A stretch of DNA of 35,453 nucleotides from Betaproteobacteria bacterium (GTDB lineage: Bacteria; Pseudomonadota; Gammaproteobacteria; Burkholderiales; SG8-41), in NCBI GenBank assembly GCA_016202615.1, contig JACQOI010000162.1:1-35453 (forward strand). Reading direction: 5' to 3'. How positions within the stretch are numbered: position 1 is the stretch's first letter; every line of letters begins with the position of its first letter. Both the position numbers and the translations under genes were made by a program. Positions 17,698 to 27,215 of the stretch are shown one piece after another. A model generated the notes under the pieces. It saw only the letters and a program-made list of their open reading frames with translations, was not told the DNA's origin and did not search any database.

Positions 17698-18684
17698 ATG
17701 AAGATCAGTAACGGCTTGTTGCGGCAAGTGTGCAATGTTGTCCCGTTACTCTTGTGTGCATCCATTGCGGGTGCAGCGTTAGCGCAGTCCTATCCGAACA
17801 AACCCATTCGGATCATTGTGCCATACCCACCGGGCGGCGCCACCGATCTAATCGGGCGCACAATCGGATTGAAACTCGCGGAGGCTTGGACCCGGCCCGT
17901 GATTGTCGATAACCGCGGGGGGGCGGAAGGAAATATTGGGATAGGGCTTGTGGCCCAAGCGGTGCCGGATGGCTACACGCTGGTTGTGGTCCCGGCAAAT
18001 CTTGCTATCAACCCGAGTTTTCATCGCAAGCTCTCATATGATCCTGTAAAGGACTTTGCACCTATTACGCAAGTCACGTCGCAGGCCTATCTTTTCGTCG
18101 TGCATCCTTCTGTGCCGGCGAAAACGGTCAAAGAGTTTATCGCGTTCGCAAAGTCGAAGAAAGATGGAATTACCTACACTTCTTCGGGCTCTGGACTGCC
18201 TCCCCATCTAGGGTGGGAGCTACTCAAGAGACTCGCAGGATTTGACGCCTTGCATGTGCCTTATAAGGGAACTGCGCCATCGATGATCGCCCTCATTGCA
18301 GGAGAGGCGGACGCATCTATGGTTACGCCGCCGTCCTCGCTGTCTCACGTAAGGACCGGAAGGCTGAGGGCGTTAGCGGTGACGAGCCTCAAACGTTCGG
18401 TTCTTTTGCCCGACGTTCCGACGGTCGCGGAATCCGGATTTCCCGGATTCGAAGTCAGCGGATGGATTGGCTTGCTAGCCCCGGCTGGCACACCGCGGGA
18501 AGTCGTGGCCAAGCTCCACAATGAAATATCCAGAATTCTCAAGCTTCCTGATGTCAGGGATCGCATGGTGGCGGATGGAGTGGATCCGGTCGGTGGTACA
18601 CCTGAAGAGTTCGAGGCTTACATCAAAGCCGAAATTATTAAATGGGCAAAAGTAATCAAACAATCCGGAGCGAGAGCGGATTGA
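17698..18684 (+). CDS. TTT (Bug) family substrate-binding protein
   Basis: 328 aa; signal peptide then QSYPNKPIRIIVPYPPGGATDLIGRTIGLKL, VPDGYTLVVVPANLAINPS. Confidence 0.93.
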   Translation: MKISNGLLRQVCNVVPLLLCASIAGAALAQSYPNKPIRIIVPYPPGGATDLIGRTIGLKLAEAWTRPVIVDNRGGAEGNIGIGLVAQAVPDGYTLVVVPANLAINPSFHRKLSYDPVKDFAPITQVTSQAYLFVVHPSVPAKTVKEFIAFAKSKKDGITYTSSGSGLPPHLGWELLKRLAGFDALHVPYKGTAPSMIALIAGEADASMVTPPSSLSHVRTGRLRALAVTSLKRSVLLPDVPTVAESGFPGFEVSGWIGLLAPAGTPREVVAKLHNEISRILKLPDVRDRMVADGVDPVGGTPEEFEAYIKAEIIKWAKVIKQSGARAD

Positions 18685-18762
18685 GGGGAGAGTGGGCGCA
18701 GCGGCGCGCCTGCTACGATGCTATTCTTGACTTTCTCCTTGGAGATCGATGTCCCCGGTTTG

Positions 18763-20184
18763 CTACTTCGCCTGAGCGGGCGCCAGAATGGCTGTGAGTT
18801 TGCCCAAGTCGTCCAGCCTGTCGAGATCCCGCACGATGGCCATCAGGTCATCTCGTTGCTTGTCGGTCAGGCAATTGCGGGTGAGAATACCGAACTTGCG
18901 GTATACCTGGTCCTGGGAAAGGGGATTTTCAGGACTGCCGAGACGGCGCAGGACTTCCTTGTAAAGCTTGCGCCCGTCCTTCGTGTGCACCGTGATGCGG
19001 GAAGTTTGGCGGAACGGCGCGCCCATGTCGTCGATTTCTTTTTCTACGGTCGCCTCGATGCGTTTTATGAAGTCGAGCAGCTTCGGATCACGCAACCTGT
19101 CCTCGCGGTATTGTTCGACGAATGCGTCGCCGTCGTGTGCGATGGCGGCGAGTCCGAAGAAAAGGTTCATCTGAGCGGCCGTCACGCCCTGCGCCTTGTA
19201 TTCCCACGCGCAATGGACATAGGTAAATGTACCAATACCCACGTGCAACCGCGCGATGTCCTCGGCTTTGAGCTTGTTTTCCTGCATGATCTGGCGCAAC
19301 GCATCAAGCGCGTTGTGGATGGCGGCTACCGAAGAGAACGGCTTGAGGCCGACGCTTAGCGTTTCCCACTCCGTACCCAGTCCTTGGGTGAGCTTAAGCG
19401 TGTCGTGCTTGTCACTCAGTGTGCTCAGGAACCCTCCGAAATCCGCTTCAATCACGTTCTTGATGCCGGTGAATCCGCGGCGAGCGAGCAGCGCCCCATA
19501 GACGCCGCTCTGAGCGGCGCGGCCGGAATGCATGCGCTTGACCATGGCCCCTTCCTGCGCTGCCATCAGTCCCGATGCTTGGGTTCCCGCGATGCCAAGC
19601 GCGTCCTGCGCCTGGTCGGCATTCAGATTTAGCATGCGCGCAGCCGTCGCGCCGGATACGAAAGTGCCCGAAGTGCCCTGCGGGTGCCAGCCCCGGAAGA
19701 ACAGCCCCATCGTTCCCGCCATTCCTACGCGAGTACCCACTTCGTAGCCTGCAACCATGGCCGTAATCACATCACGTCCCGAGCGGCCACCTTCCGCTTC
19801 GCCGCAGGCAAGCGCCACCGGCAGACAGATCGACCCCGGATGAAAGAGCGCGTCCCTGTGTGTGTCGTCACACTCGAATGCATGGCCGGCGGTGCTGTTG
19901 ACGAGCACGGCCTGCGAGGCGGAAGTTTTGAAATTGCCGCCAATCACCGTGGCGCGCGGTGAACCGCCCTCGTCCCGTACTATGTCCATCAGCTTGCGGG
20001 TCCAGGGCAGACTGGAGCCGTAGAGACAACAACCGATGGCATCCAGGGCCAGAAGCTTGGTGTGCTCCAGTACTCGCTGCGGCAGATCGGAGAATTTCAG
20101 ATTGGCAGCGAACTGCGCCAGCCTGCGCGTCGCGTCCGGCGCAAGCTGCGACAGTTTCTTACCAGTATTTATCGTCTGGTCCAT
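18763..20184 (-). CDS. MmgE/PrpD family protein
   Basis: 473 aa; AVLVNSTAGHAFECDDTHRDALFHPGSICLPVALA, GAMVKRMHSGRAAQSGVYGALLARRGFTG. Confidence 0.92.
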   Translation of the reverse strand: MDQTINTGKKLSQLAPDATRRLAQFAANLKFSDLPQRVLEHTKLLALDAIGCCLYGSSLPWTRKLMDIVRDEGGSPRATVIGGNFKTSASQAVLVNSTAGHAFECDDTHRDALFHPGSICLPVALACGEAEGGRSGRDVITAMVAGYEVGTRVGMAGTMGLFFRGWHPQGTSGTFVSGATAARMLNLNADQAQDALGIAGTQASGLMAAQEGAMVKRMHSGRAAQSGVYGALLARRGFTGIKNVIEADFGGFLSTLSDKHDTLKLTQGLGTEWETLSVGLKPFSSVAAIHNALDALRQIMQENKLKAEDIARLHVGIGTFTYVHCAWEYKAQGVTAAQMNLFFGLAAIAHDGDAFVEQYREDRLRDPKLLDFIKRIEATVEKEIDDMGAPFRQTSRITVHTKDGRKLYKEVLRRLGSPENPLSQDQVYRKFGILTRNCLTDKQRDDLMAIVRDLDRLDDLGKLTAILAPAQAK

Positions 20185-20232
20185 ATAGCCTCCGTGCGCC
20201 GGCTAAACCGGCAAAGTGTTGTGAATGGATGC

Positions 20233-20327
20233 GTATTCCACGCATTCCGATCAACTGTTTCGCAGTCATGCCGATCAGTCGTTCCACGGCATGCCGGTCA
20301 GCGTAATCCACGCCATGGCGATCAGGT
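20233..20327. repeat. Four degenerate 22-25-bp direct repeats
   Basis: gtattccacgcattccgatcaact / gtttcgcagtcatgccgatcagtc / gttccacggcatgccggtcagc / gtaatccacgccatggcgatcaggt. Confidence 0.7.
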
Positions 20328-20555
20328 GATCCGGCGCCGGTGGCGCTGGTGATGAACATTACTCGTCTGTGCTTGTTTGCGTCAACTTTCAGTCTTGACT
20401 ATGAGCGGGCAGTACTCAATAATCTTACAGCGTGCGCTTCGGCGCGAACAAACTTGTGCCGCAAGGCGACCAGATGTTCTTTGGAGTGGGTAATACGCTG
20501 TAATGGGGGAATTGTCATTGTCACCTCGTCACCTCATCAGAGGGAGTAGGCTCAA

Positions 20556-22034
20556 ATGGCGGAGGAAACTCATCATTACGATGTTCTGGTAGTCGGGACG
20601 GGCAACGCGGCGTGTTCAGCCGCTCTGGCTGCGCTCGAAAAAACACCGCGTGTGGGCATGCTGGAGAAAGCACCGAAGCGCGACCGCGGCGGGAACAGCG
20701 CCTTGACGCTGATGATGCGCTTTGCTTTCAACGGCATGGAAGATCTGCGCCCGCTGATCAGGAACTTCTCTGAGGCTGAGATGCGTCCGCTGCTGGAAAG
20801 TCTGCCGCATCGCACCGAAGCCGAGCTCTGGGACGAGATCATGCGCGTTACCAACAACCAGAGCGATCAGGAAATGCTGCAGGTTCACGTCACCGAATCG
20901 CTGAAGACCGTATGCTGGCTGGCCAGCAAAGGTCACGAGTGGGTTCCGGCAGCCATGAGGGACGACAGCGTCGTGACCTTGAACGGCGGGGGAGCCGGAT
21001 TGCAGCAGCGCCATTTCGCGATTCTGGAGAAGGCTGGCGTCGTCTTTCACCACGAGACGGCCGCGACCGAGCTTGTCGAGGACGAGAAAGGCCGGGTCAC
21101 GGGAGTGCGGGCGCTGACGTCGGCCGGCTATGCGACCTTCAATGCCAAATCAGTGGTGCTCGCATGCGGCAGTTTTGAATCGAATCCGGAGATGCGCGCG
21201 CGTTATCTCGGGCCCGGCTGGGACATGATCAGATTGCGTGGTGTGCCGTTTAACACCGGCGACGGGTTACGCATGGCGATGGACATCGGTGCCATGCCGC
21301 ATGGCAGCTGGACTACCTGCCATGCTTCTCCCCAGGATATCAATCTGCCGGTTTTCACGGTACCCTCGGCGCATATTCTGAAGGACAGTCCGGCCCGCTA
21401 CATGTATCCATGGGGCATCATGGTCAACACCAACGCCGAACGGTTCGTGGACGAAGCGTGGGATACTCGCGGCAGAACCTACGCGGCCATGGGCCGCGCG
21501 ATCCAGGCCCAGCCCGGCGGCATTGCCTTCCAGATCCTCGATGCCAAGATCCGGAAGATGAATGTTTATACCCCGAACTATGCCACTGCGACTACCGCCA
21601 AGGCTGATACCCTGGAAAAGCTGGCGGAGGAACTGGACCTCGACGTGGCCAAATTCGTCAAGACGGTGACCGGCTTCAATGCGGCGGTACAGCCCGGCAA
21701 ATACAATCCCAACCGTTATCAACTGGACGGCAAGTCCACGGCAGGTATTAATCCGCCGAAGAGCAACTATGCGCTGGAAATAGACGAGCCGCCGTTTGAA
21801 GCGTGGCCGGTGCGCTGTGGTATGACGTTTGCGTTCGGCGGTTTGAAAATCGACCCGAAGACCAGCCAGGTGCAGCACGTTGCCGGGCGGCCGATTCCGG
21901 GCCTTTATGCTGCTGGCGAGATGGCGGGTGGATTGTGGGTCGGCAACTATGCAGCGGGTTCGGGCATGACGGCCGGTGCGACGTTCGGGCGGATTGCCGG
22001 CACGCATGCCGCCAGCACCGCGCTCAAGTCTTAG
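20556..22034 (+). CDS. FAD-dependent oxidoreductase, tricarballylate dehydrogenase/fumarate reductase flavoprotein-like
   Basis: 492 aa; VLVVGTGNAACSAALAALEKTPRVGMLEKAPKRDRGGNSALT; PGLYAAGEMAGGLWVGNYAAGSGMTAGATFGRIAG; paralog of 1334-2827. Confidence 0.9.
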   Translation: MAEETHHYDVLVVGTGNAACSAALAALEKTPRVGMLEKAPKRDRGGNSALTLMMRFAFNGMEDLRPLIRNFSEAEMRPLLESLPHRTEAELWDEIMRVTNNQSDQEMLQVHVTESLKTVCWLASKGHEWVPAAMRDDSVVTLNGGGAGLQQRHFAILEKAGVVFHHETAATELVEDEKGRVTGVRALTSAGYATFNAKSVVLACGSFESNPEMRARYLGPGWDMIRLRGVPFNTGDGLRMAMDIGAMPHGSWTTCHASPQDINLPVFTVPSAHILKDSPARYMYPWGIMVNTNAERFVDEAWDTRGRTYAAMGRAIQAQPGGIAFQILDAKIRKMNVYTPNYATATTAKADTLEKLAEELDLDVAKFVKTVTGFNAAVQPGKYNPNRYQLDGKSTAGINPPKSNYALEIDEPPFEAWPVRCGMTFAFGGLKIDPKTSQVQHVAGRPIPGLYAAGEMAGGLWVGNYAAGSGMTAGATFGRIAGTHAASTALKS

Positions 22035-22079
22035 CCAGAAGAGTTTGACTGTGAACGATTATTGAGAGGAGACAAAACG

Positions 22080-23252
22080 ATGGACCAAACCAAGGTTTTG
22101 CTTTACGCGGTCGGAGATGTAGGCCCTAACCGCGACAATCCCGAATCGATTTTTGCTGCAGCCGCACCAACGCTTAAGAAGGCAGACATCCTCTTTGGCC
22201 AATTAGAAGCGGTTTTCACCGAGAGGCCGATTCCTCAATGTAATCAGACATGGCCCGGTTTGTCTACTCATCCTAAGAATGTCAGCGCACTGACTTCTGT
22301 AGGCTTTGATGTTCTCTCCTTTGCCAGCAATCATCTCTTGGACTGCGGTGAACCTGGTTTGTTAGACACCATTGACTTGTTGAGGAAAAATCAGATCACC
22401 GTGATCGGCGCCGGTAAGAACCTCGACGAGGCACGAAAGCCAGCCATATTTGAGCGGAATGGGACCAAGGTGGCTTTCCTGGCATACTGCTCAGTCTTGC
22501 CGCTGGGATATGAAGCGAGGCGAGCCGGTGGCGGCCTACCAGAAAAACCGGGCGCCGCCCCCATGAGAGTCTCCACCTCCTACACACACGAGAGCTGGCA
22601 GCCTGGAACGCCGCCCAGGATCATCACCCTGGCTAACAAGGAAGACCTGGAGGCGATGAAGGACGACATAGCCAAGGCAAAGTCTCTGGCGGACGTCGTT
22701 GTAGTATCCCAGCACTGGGGAATACATTACCTGCCCGGTCTTATTGCCATGTATCAAAAGGAAGTAGCTTATGCTGCTATTGATGCTGGCGCTGATTTGC
22801 TCCTTGGCCATCATCCTCATCTTCTCAAAGGGATTGAAATATATAAGGGCAAGGTGATTTTTTACAGCATTGGAAATTTTGCTTTTGATCTCGCGGTTGC
22901 ATTTATGATTGATCATAAATCTCCGGAACGCTATGGTTTTGAGCTTGATCCGGAGTATCCCACTTTCCCATTCCCCCCTCAGTCCAGAAAGACAATGATT
23001 GTTAAATGCGTGATCTCCGATAAGAAGGTCGCCAAAGTTTCCTTTTTACCGGCGCTGATCAACAAACTAGGGCAGGCGGAGGTCCTGCCTCGCTCCGATA
23101 AGCGCAGTTCTGACGTGGTAGATTTTGTAGAGTGGTCTAACAAGAACCTCGAGCCGACGTTGTTCGGCCGCCAAAAGCTTAGTGCCACCAGATTATCCTG
23201 GGAGGGCGACGAGGTTGTAATCAACATAAAGTATCAGAGTCTGAGTCAATAG
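22080..23252 (+). CDS. CapA/PGA_cap family protein (metallophosphatase-like), no evident signal peptide
   Basis: GDVGP, FGQLE, SFASNHLLDCGEPGLLDTIDLL, VVSQHWGIHY, DAGADLLLGHHPHLLKGIEIYKGKVIFYSIGNFAF; ATG at 22080 behind GAGAGGA. Confidence 0.85.
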   Translation: MDQTKVLLYAVGDVGPNRDNPESIFAAAAPTLKKADILFGQLEAVFTERPIPQCNQTWPGLSTHPKNVSALTSVGFDVLSFASNHLLDCGEPGLLDTIDLLRKNQITVIGAGKNLDEARKPAIFERNGTKVAFLAYCSVLPLGYEARRAGGGLPEKPGAAPMRVSTSYTHESWQPGTPPRIITLANKEDLEAMKDDIAKAKSLADVVVVSQHWGIHYLPGLIAMYQKEVAYAAIDAGADLLLGHHPHLLKGIEIYKGKVIFYSIGNFAFDLAVAFMIDHKSPERYGFELDPEYPTFPFPPQSRKTMIVKCVISDKKVAKVSFLPALINKLGQAEVLPRSDKRSSDVVDFVEWSNKNLEPTLFGRQKLSATRLSWEGDEVVINIKYQSLSQ

Positions 23253-23266
23253 GTTTAGGGGAAACC

Positions 23267-24094
23267 ATGAAGCTCTTCCGATTCAACGGCGGTCGTATCG
23301 GCGTGACGTCTAGGGACGCTTCCTACGACATAACCGACGCTTTGGGGATCGACCTGAAGATGTGGCCACCAGTACAAATGGTAGCGTTTATCGCTCAGTT
23401 TGCTGAACATATGCCGGGCATTTTGGAAAACTCGAAAACGACAAAAATCGACCTTTCCGAAGCGCGATTAGAAGTTCCGATTGAATGGCCGAACAAGTTG
23501 TTGGCGTATCCAGCCAATTATCGATTGCACATACGGGAAATGAACACAAAAATCCAGGCTAATGTGGTCGGCTTTTTTATGAAAGCCAATTCTTCGCTGT
23601 CCGGGCCTAACGATCCGATAGTACTGCCGGATTTACCAGGGCGGGATATCCATCATGAATGTGAGGTTGGCATCGTCATCGGCAGGAGAGGCCGGAATAT
23701 TCCGCGCGACAAGGCGTTCGATCACATTTTCGGCTACGCATGTCTTATTGATGTCGTTATCCGTGGCAACGAAGAGCGGGTGATGCGGAAGTCCTACGAC
23801 AGCTTTTGTCCTTTCGGTCCGTGGATCACCACGGCGGACGAAGTGCCAAACCCTGAGAACTTGCAGGCGAAACTATGGGTGAACAACCAACTACGTCAGG
23901 ATGCTAACACGAAGGATCTGATCCTAGATATTCCGGGTGTGATTGAACTCGCGTCTAGGGTAGCAACGCTGTTTCCGGGGGACATCATTGCTACCGGCAC
24001 CCCCGAGGGCGTAGGGCCGATCAAGCCAGGTGACCGCGTGCGCATCGCCATCGAACATCTCGGAGAGATGAACCTCGAGGTGGTGGCGGCCTAA
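23267..24094 (+). CDS. Fumarylacetoacetate hydrolase (FAH) family protein
   Basis: 275 aa; HHECEVGIVIGRRGRNIPRDKAFDHIFGYACLIDVVIRG, LFPGDIIATGTPEGVGPIKPGDRVRIAIEHLGEM. Confidence 0.92.
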   Translation: MKLFRFNGGRIGVTSRDASYDITDALGIDLKMWPPVQMVAFIAQFAEHMPGILENSKTTKIDLSEARLEVPIEWPNKLLAYPANYRLHIREMNTKIQANVVGFFMKANSSLSGPNDPIVLPDLPGRDIHHECEVGIVIGRRGRNIPRDKAFDHIFGYACLIDVVIRGNEERVMRKSYDSFCPFGPWITTADEVPNPENLQAKLWVNNQLRQDANTKDLILDIPGVIELASRVATLFPGDIIATGTPEGVGPIKPGDRVRIAIEHLGEMNLEVVAA

Positions 24095-24115
24095 ATATTC
24101 TCCCATTAAACCTGA

Positions 24116-24307
24116 TCAACGCGACATCGAGGGCATACACTCTTTCTCGCGATAACTCAATTGCGCAAAAGGCATGCACCGAGATTGATGGGCGCAACTG
24201 AACTGCTGCGCTCGATGATCGCCACCATAGCGTTCGACAATGCGTTCGAAGCTTTTCCATGGCAGATAATCCATCCGTTGAGTGAACAACAATTTGCCAA
24301 CGTGCAT
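24116..24307 (-). pseudogene. N-terminal fragment of a transposase (IS4-like family resemblance)
   Basis: MHVGKLLFTQRMDYLPWKSFERIVERYGGDHRAQQFSCAHQSRCMPFAQLSYRE, then loss of recognisable similarity. Confidence 0.7.
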
Positions 24308-24427
24308 GCGCGCTCCCGGTGCTCGCAAAAGTCACAGCTTGGCGCGATTCGTCGTTCAAATCGGAGATACTAGAAAAAAGTATCGTCGCATCATGACATC
24401 AATAGCTTGCACGCTTCATGTATCAAG

Positions 24428-24513
24428 TTAACGCCGGCGACGGGTTACGCATGGCCATGGACATCGGCGCCATGCCGCCAGCACCGCGCTCAAGTCTTAG
24501 CCAAGAGTTTGAC
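24428..24513 (+). pseudogene. Remnant of a FAD-oxidoreductase gene with internal deletion
   Basis: Matches 21248-21300 joined to 22005-22050 of the intact gene, with CATGCCGC at the junction. Confidence 0.9.
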
Positions 24514-24529
24514 AGAGGGAGGAGCAGTC

Positions 24530-25513
24530 ATGCGGAAAACCCAACGAAGCCGGTTTTGGTTATATACGGTCATTACTGTAATTGCTCAACTGTTGGCTTC
24601 CGAGGCGCCAGCGCAAAGCTATCCCAACAAGCCGATTCGCATGCTAATAGGGCTGGCCGCGGGCGGCGGGACCGACACTTTAGCGCGCCTGGTCGCGCCG
24701 AAATTATCTGAACACCTAGGCCAGCCGGTAGTCGTCGAAAACCGTCCCGGGGCATCCGGCTCGATAGCAATCGAGAGAGTTGCCAAGTCGCCCGCAGATG
24801 GCTACACACTGCTGTTGGTTCCGAGCAACGCCATTATTTACGCGGTGTTGCGTACCGATCTTCCATATGACCTGGAACGTGATTTAGCGCCGGTGTCCTT
24901 GATGGTGGCCGGGCCGAGTGTGCTGGTGGTTCATCCGTCGGTGCCGGCGCGTAACGTCAAGGAGCTGATTGTGTTAGCACGGTCACGGCCAGGTGAGCTC
25001 AATTTTGGAGGGTCTGGTATCGGTAGTGCTGGGCATCTTGCGGGCGAGCTTTTTAACTTGATGGCTAAGGTGAAACTCGTGCACGTGCCGTTTAAAGGTG
25101 GGGCGGAGGCTATCATCGCAGTCGCGGGTGGTCAGATCGAAATGAGTTTCAGCAATGTCGTGACGACGCAGCCTTTCATTAAAGCCGGCAAGTTCCGGGC
25201 ACTCGCGGTTACCACCGCGAAGCGCGTGTCGCTAATGCCGTCGATACCCACCCTGGACGAGTCAGGACTGCCCGGGTACGAGTGCATTGTTTGGTTTGGC
25301 GTGCTCGCACCGGCAGGCGTGCCAAAAGACATCCTCGCGCAGCTTAATGCGGCGATCAGCAAGGTCGTCAACATCCCCGAGATGAAGGAGTTTATTAAAA
25401 AGCAAGGCCAGGAACCACAAACCAACTCACCGGAGCAATTCGCCGCGTTTATTCGCAGCGAAATCGCGCAGACCGCCAAGTTGGTTAAATTGACTGGAAT
25501 GAAACCCAATTAG
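24530..25513 (+). CDS. TTT (Bug) family substrate-binding protein
   Basis: MRKTQRSRFWLYTVITVIAQLLASEAPAQSYPNKPIRMLIGLAAGGGTDTLARLVAPKL; GGAGGAG RBS; the called ORF start at 24407 runs through the remnant. Confidence 0.93.
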   Translation: MRKTQRSRFWLYTVITVIAQLLASEAPAQSYPNKPIRMLIGLAAGGGTDTLARLVAPKLSEHLGQPVVVENRPGASGSIAIERVAKSPADGYTLLLVPSNAIIYAVLRTDLPYDLERDLAPVSLMVAGPSVLVVHPSVPARNVKELIVLARSRPGELNFGGSGIGSAGHLAGELFNLMAKVKLVHVPFKGGAEAIIAVAGGQIEMSFSNVVTTQPFIKAGKFRALAVTTAKRVSLMPSIPTLDESGLPGYECIVWFGVLAPAGVPKDILAQLNAAISKVVNIPEMKEFIKKQGQEPQTNSPEQFAAFIRSEIAQTAKLVKLTGMKPN

Positions 25514-25637
25514 CGTAGCACGTTGGGCTGCGTCGAGCCACTTCCGGATGAAGGCAATATGCCCGAGTCGTTCGCAGCCGTTTTGAGATCCCTCGCCCGG
25601 CAAAGGAAGAGGTTGAGTCAAATTGAAAGGGGTTGAA

Positions 25638-26795
25638 ATGGCTGAAAAGGGTAACGCCACTGTTACACTAATGGCTGGCGGGGACATAGGACCGGTGTAC
25701 GAGCCTACGGAACAGTTTGCCGAGCTCATCTCGCCGGTGCTGCAGCAGGCGGACCTGCGGTTTGCACAGTGCGAGAGAACCTATTCCGAGAGGGGTTCGG
25801 ACCCACAGTTTACTGATGGGTATGGCGGACTAAGCGGATACCATTCCCGTCTCCACCCGCGCATGGCTGCAGTTTGGAAGGCTGCCGGTATAGATATCGT
25901 TTCCATGGCTGGCAATCACACGATGGATTGGGGGCCAGAGGCGGCCTTGGACACCGTCGAGCTATTCCGCGGTATGGGAAAGTACGTTATCGGGGCTGGT
26001 AGGGACGCCGAGGAGGCCCGCAAACCGGCCATCATCGAACGTAAGGGCGTCAAGATAGCATTCCTCGCTTATTGCTCGGTGCTGCGGAGTGGCCAGGCAG
26101 CCGGGAAAGGCAAAGTTGGTATGGCACCGATGCGGGCACATACCTACTACGCTCCGGTGGAATACGCGCCTGGCTCCCCTCCCAAGATTATCACTGTGCC
26201 GTACGAGGAGGACGTGCAAGCCTTGCAGGAAGATGTCAGGAAGGCAAAGCAGCAGGCAGACGTGGTGATCATGTCTATCCACTGGGGCCTCCCGGGCATC
26301 CCTAAGACCATTCTTGCTCACCAGCCACCGGTTGCTCACGCGGCCATAGATGCTGGTGCTGATTTGATACTGGGACACCATGCCCACTCCATTAAGGCTA
26401 TAGAGGTCTACAAGGGCAAGGTTTGTTTCTACAGCATCTGCAACTTCATGACTACGGGGGCTCCTAGGCCTATGACTACCCCAGCGCACTCCTTTGAGTG
26501 GAAACTATTTGGTTACGCCCAGATTGACGAGGAGTGCTTACCGCCGAATGGCATGTACAACTTCCCGTCGCACAGCCGTAAGACTATGGTGGTAAAAGCA
26601 GTGATCAGTAAAAAAGGCATCGAGAGGGTGTCTTTCTTGCCTACGTTTATCAACCACCGAGCTCAACCGTATGTCGTGGCGCCAGACGATCCCAAGTTCC
26701 AAGAGATACTGGAGTTTACGGAGTGGGTTTCCGACCAACATCCTCACAAGTTCCGAGTCGAGGGCAACGAAGTTGTGGTAGACACTTCAGTGTGA
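25638..26795 (+). CDS. CapA/PGA_cap family protein, paralog of 22080-23252, no evident signal peptide
   Basis: GDIGPVYEPTEQFAEL, FAQCE, SMAGNHTMDWGPEAALDTVELF, VIMSIHWGLPG, DAGADLILGHHAHSIKAIEVYKGKVCFYSICNF. Confidence 0.85.
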   Translation: MAEKGNATVTLMAGGDIGPVYEPTEQFAELISPVLQQADLRFAQCERTYSERGSDPQFTDGYGGLSGYHSRLHPRMAAVWKAAGIDIVSMAGNHTMDWGPEAALDTVELFRGMGKYVIGAGRDAEEARKPAIIERKGVKIAFLAYCSVLRSGQAAGKGKVGMAPMRAHTYYAPVEYAPGSPPKIITVPYEEDVQALQEDVRKAKQQADVVIMSIHWGLPGIPKTILAHQPPVAHAAIDAGADLILGHHAHSIKAIEVYKGKVCFYSICNFMTTGAPRPMTTPAHSFEWKLFGYAQIDEECLPPNGMYNFPSHSRKTMVVKAVISKKGIERVSFLPTFINHRAQPYVVAPDDPKFQEILEFTEWVSDQHPHKFRVEGNEVVVDTSV

Positions 26796-26910
26796 TAAAT
26801 GCCGAAACATGTGATTTGCTCGCGCGCCATGACATGATCAGCGCGTTCGCAAGCTGTGGTTCCCGAAAACTCATATTTTCGCTCTTTGGAGAATCGGATT
26901 GGCTCCGCGG

Positions 26911-27120
26911 CTATGCCGCCATCCGCTCGTAATAGCGATGCAAGCCACCGACCTCCTGAAATTCAACCACTATGCGCAGGTCGGCTGGTTGAACAGGTCG
27001 TGAGTCCGGCGAATCCATTGCCAACGACGGATGCGTCCGCCATCGATGGTAATAGTGCAAGTAGCCAGTGAGAATTCTTCTGGCGCGGCTTGCATTCGAT
27101 ACGATCACATACGAGTTTTC
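26911..27120 (-). pseudogene. C-terminal fragment of an integrase/transposase (rve-like)
   Basis: RRILTGYLHYYHRWRTHPSLAMDSPDSRPVQPADLRIVVEFQEVGGLHRYYERMAA*, resembles C-termini of integrase-core transposases. Confidence 0.7.
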
Positions 27121-27215
27121 AGGAAGGACAGCCGGTAACCGCTCATCTGTTGAGCCCCTACGCCCCGTGTTAAACTTAACAGCTGGGGCAAATAAGCATG
27201 TGTTGAGAATAAATA

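Noticed and set aside
20233-20327. CRISPR array
   Set aside because: Repeats are degenerate, contiguous and without spacers; no cas genes in the window.
24407-24529. N-terminal extension of the Bug ORF (MHASCIKLTPATGYAWPWTSAPC...)
   Set aside because: Derived from the out-of-frame FAD-oxidoreductase remnant; the real start is ATG 24530 with RBS and signal peptide.
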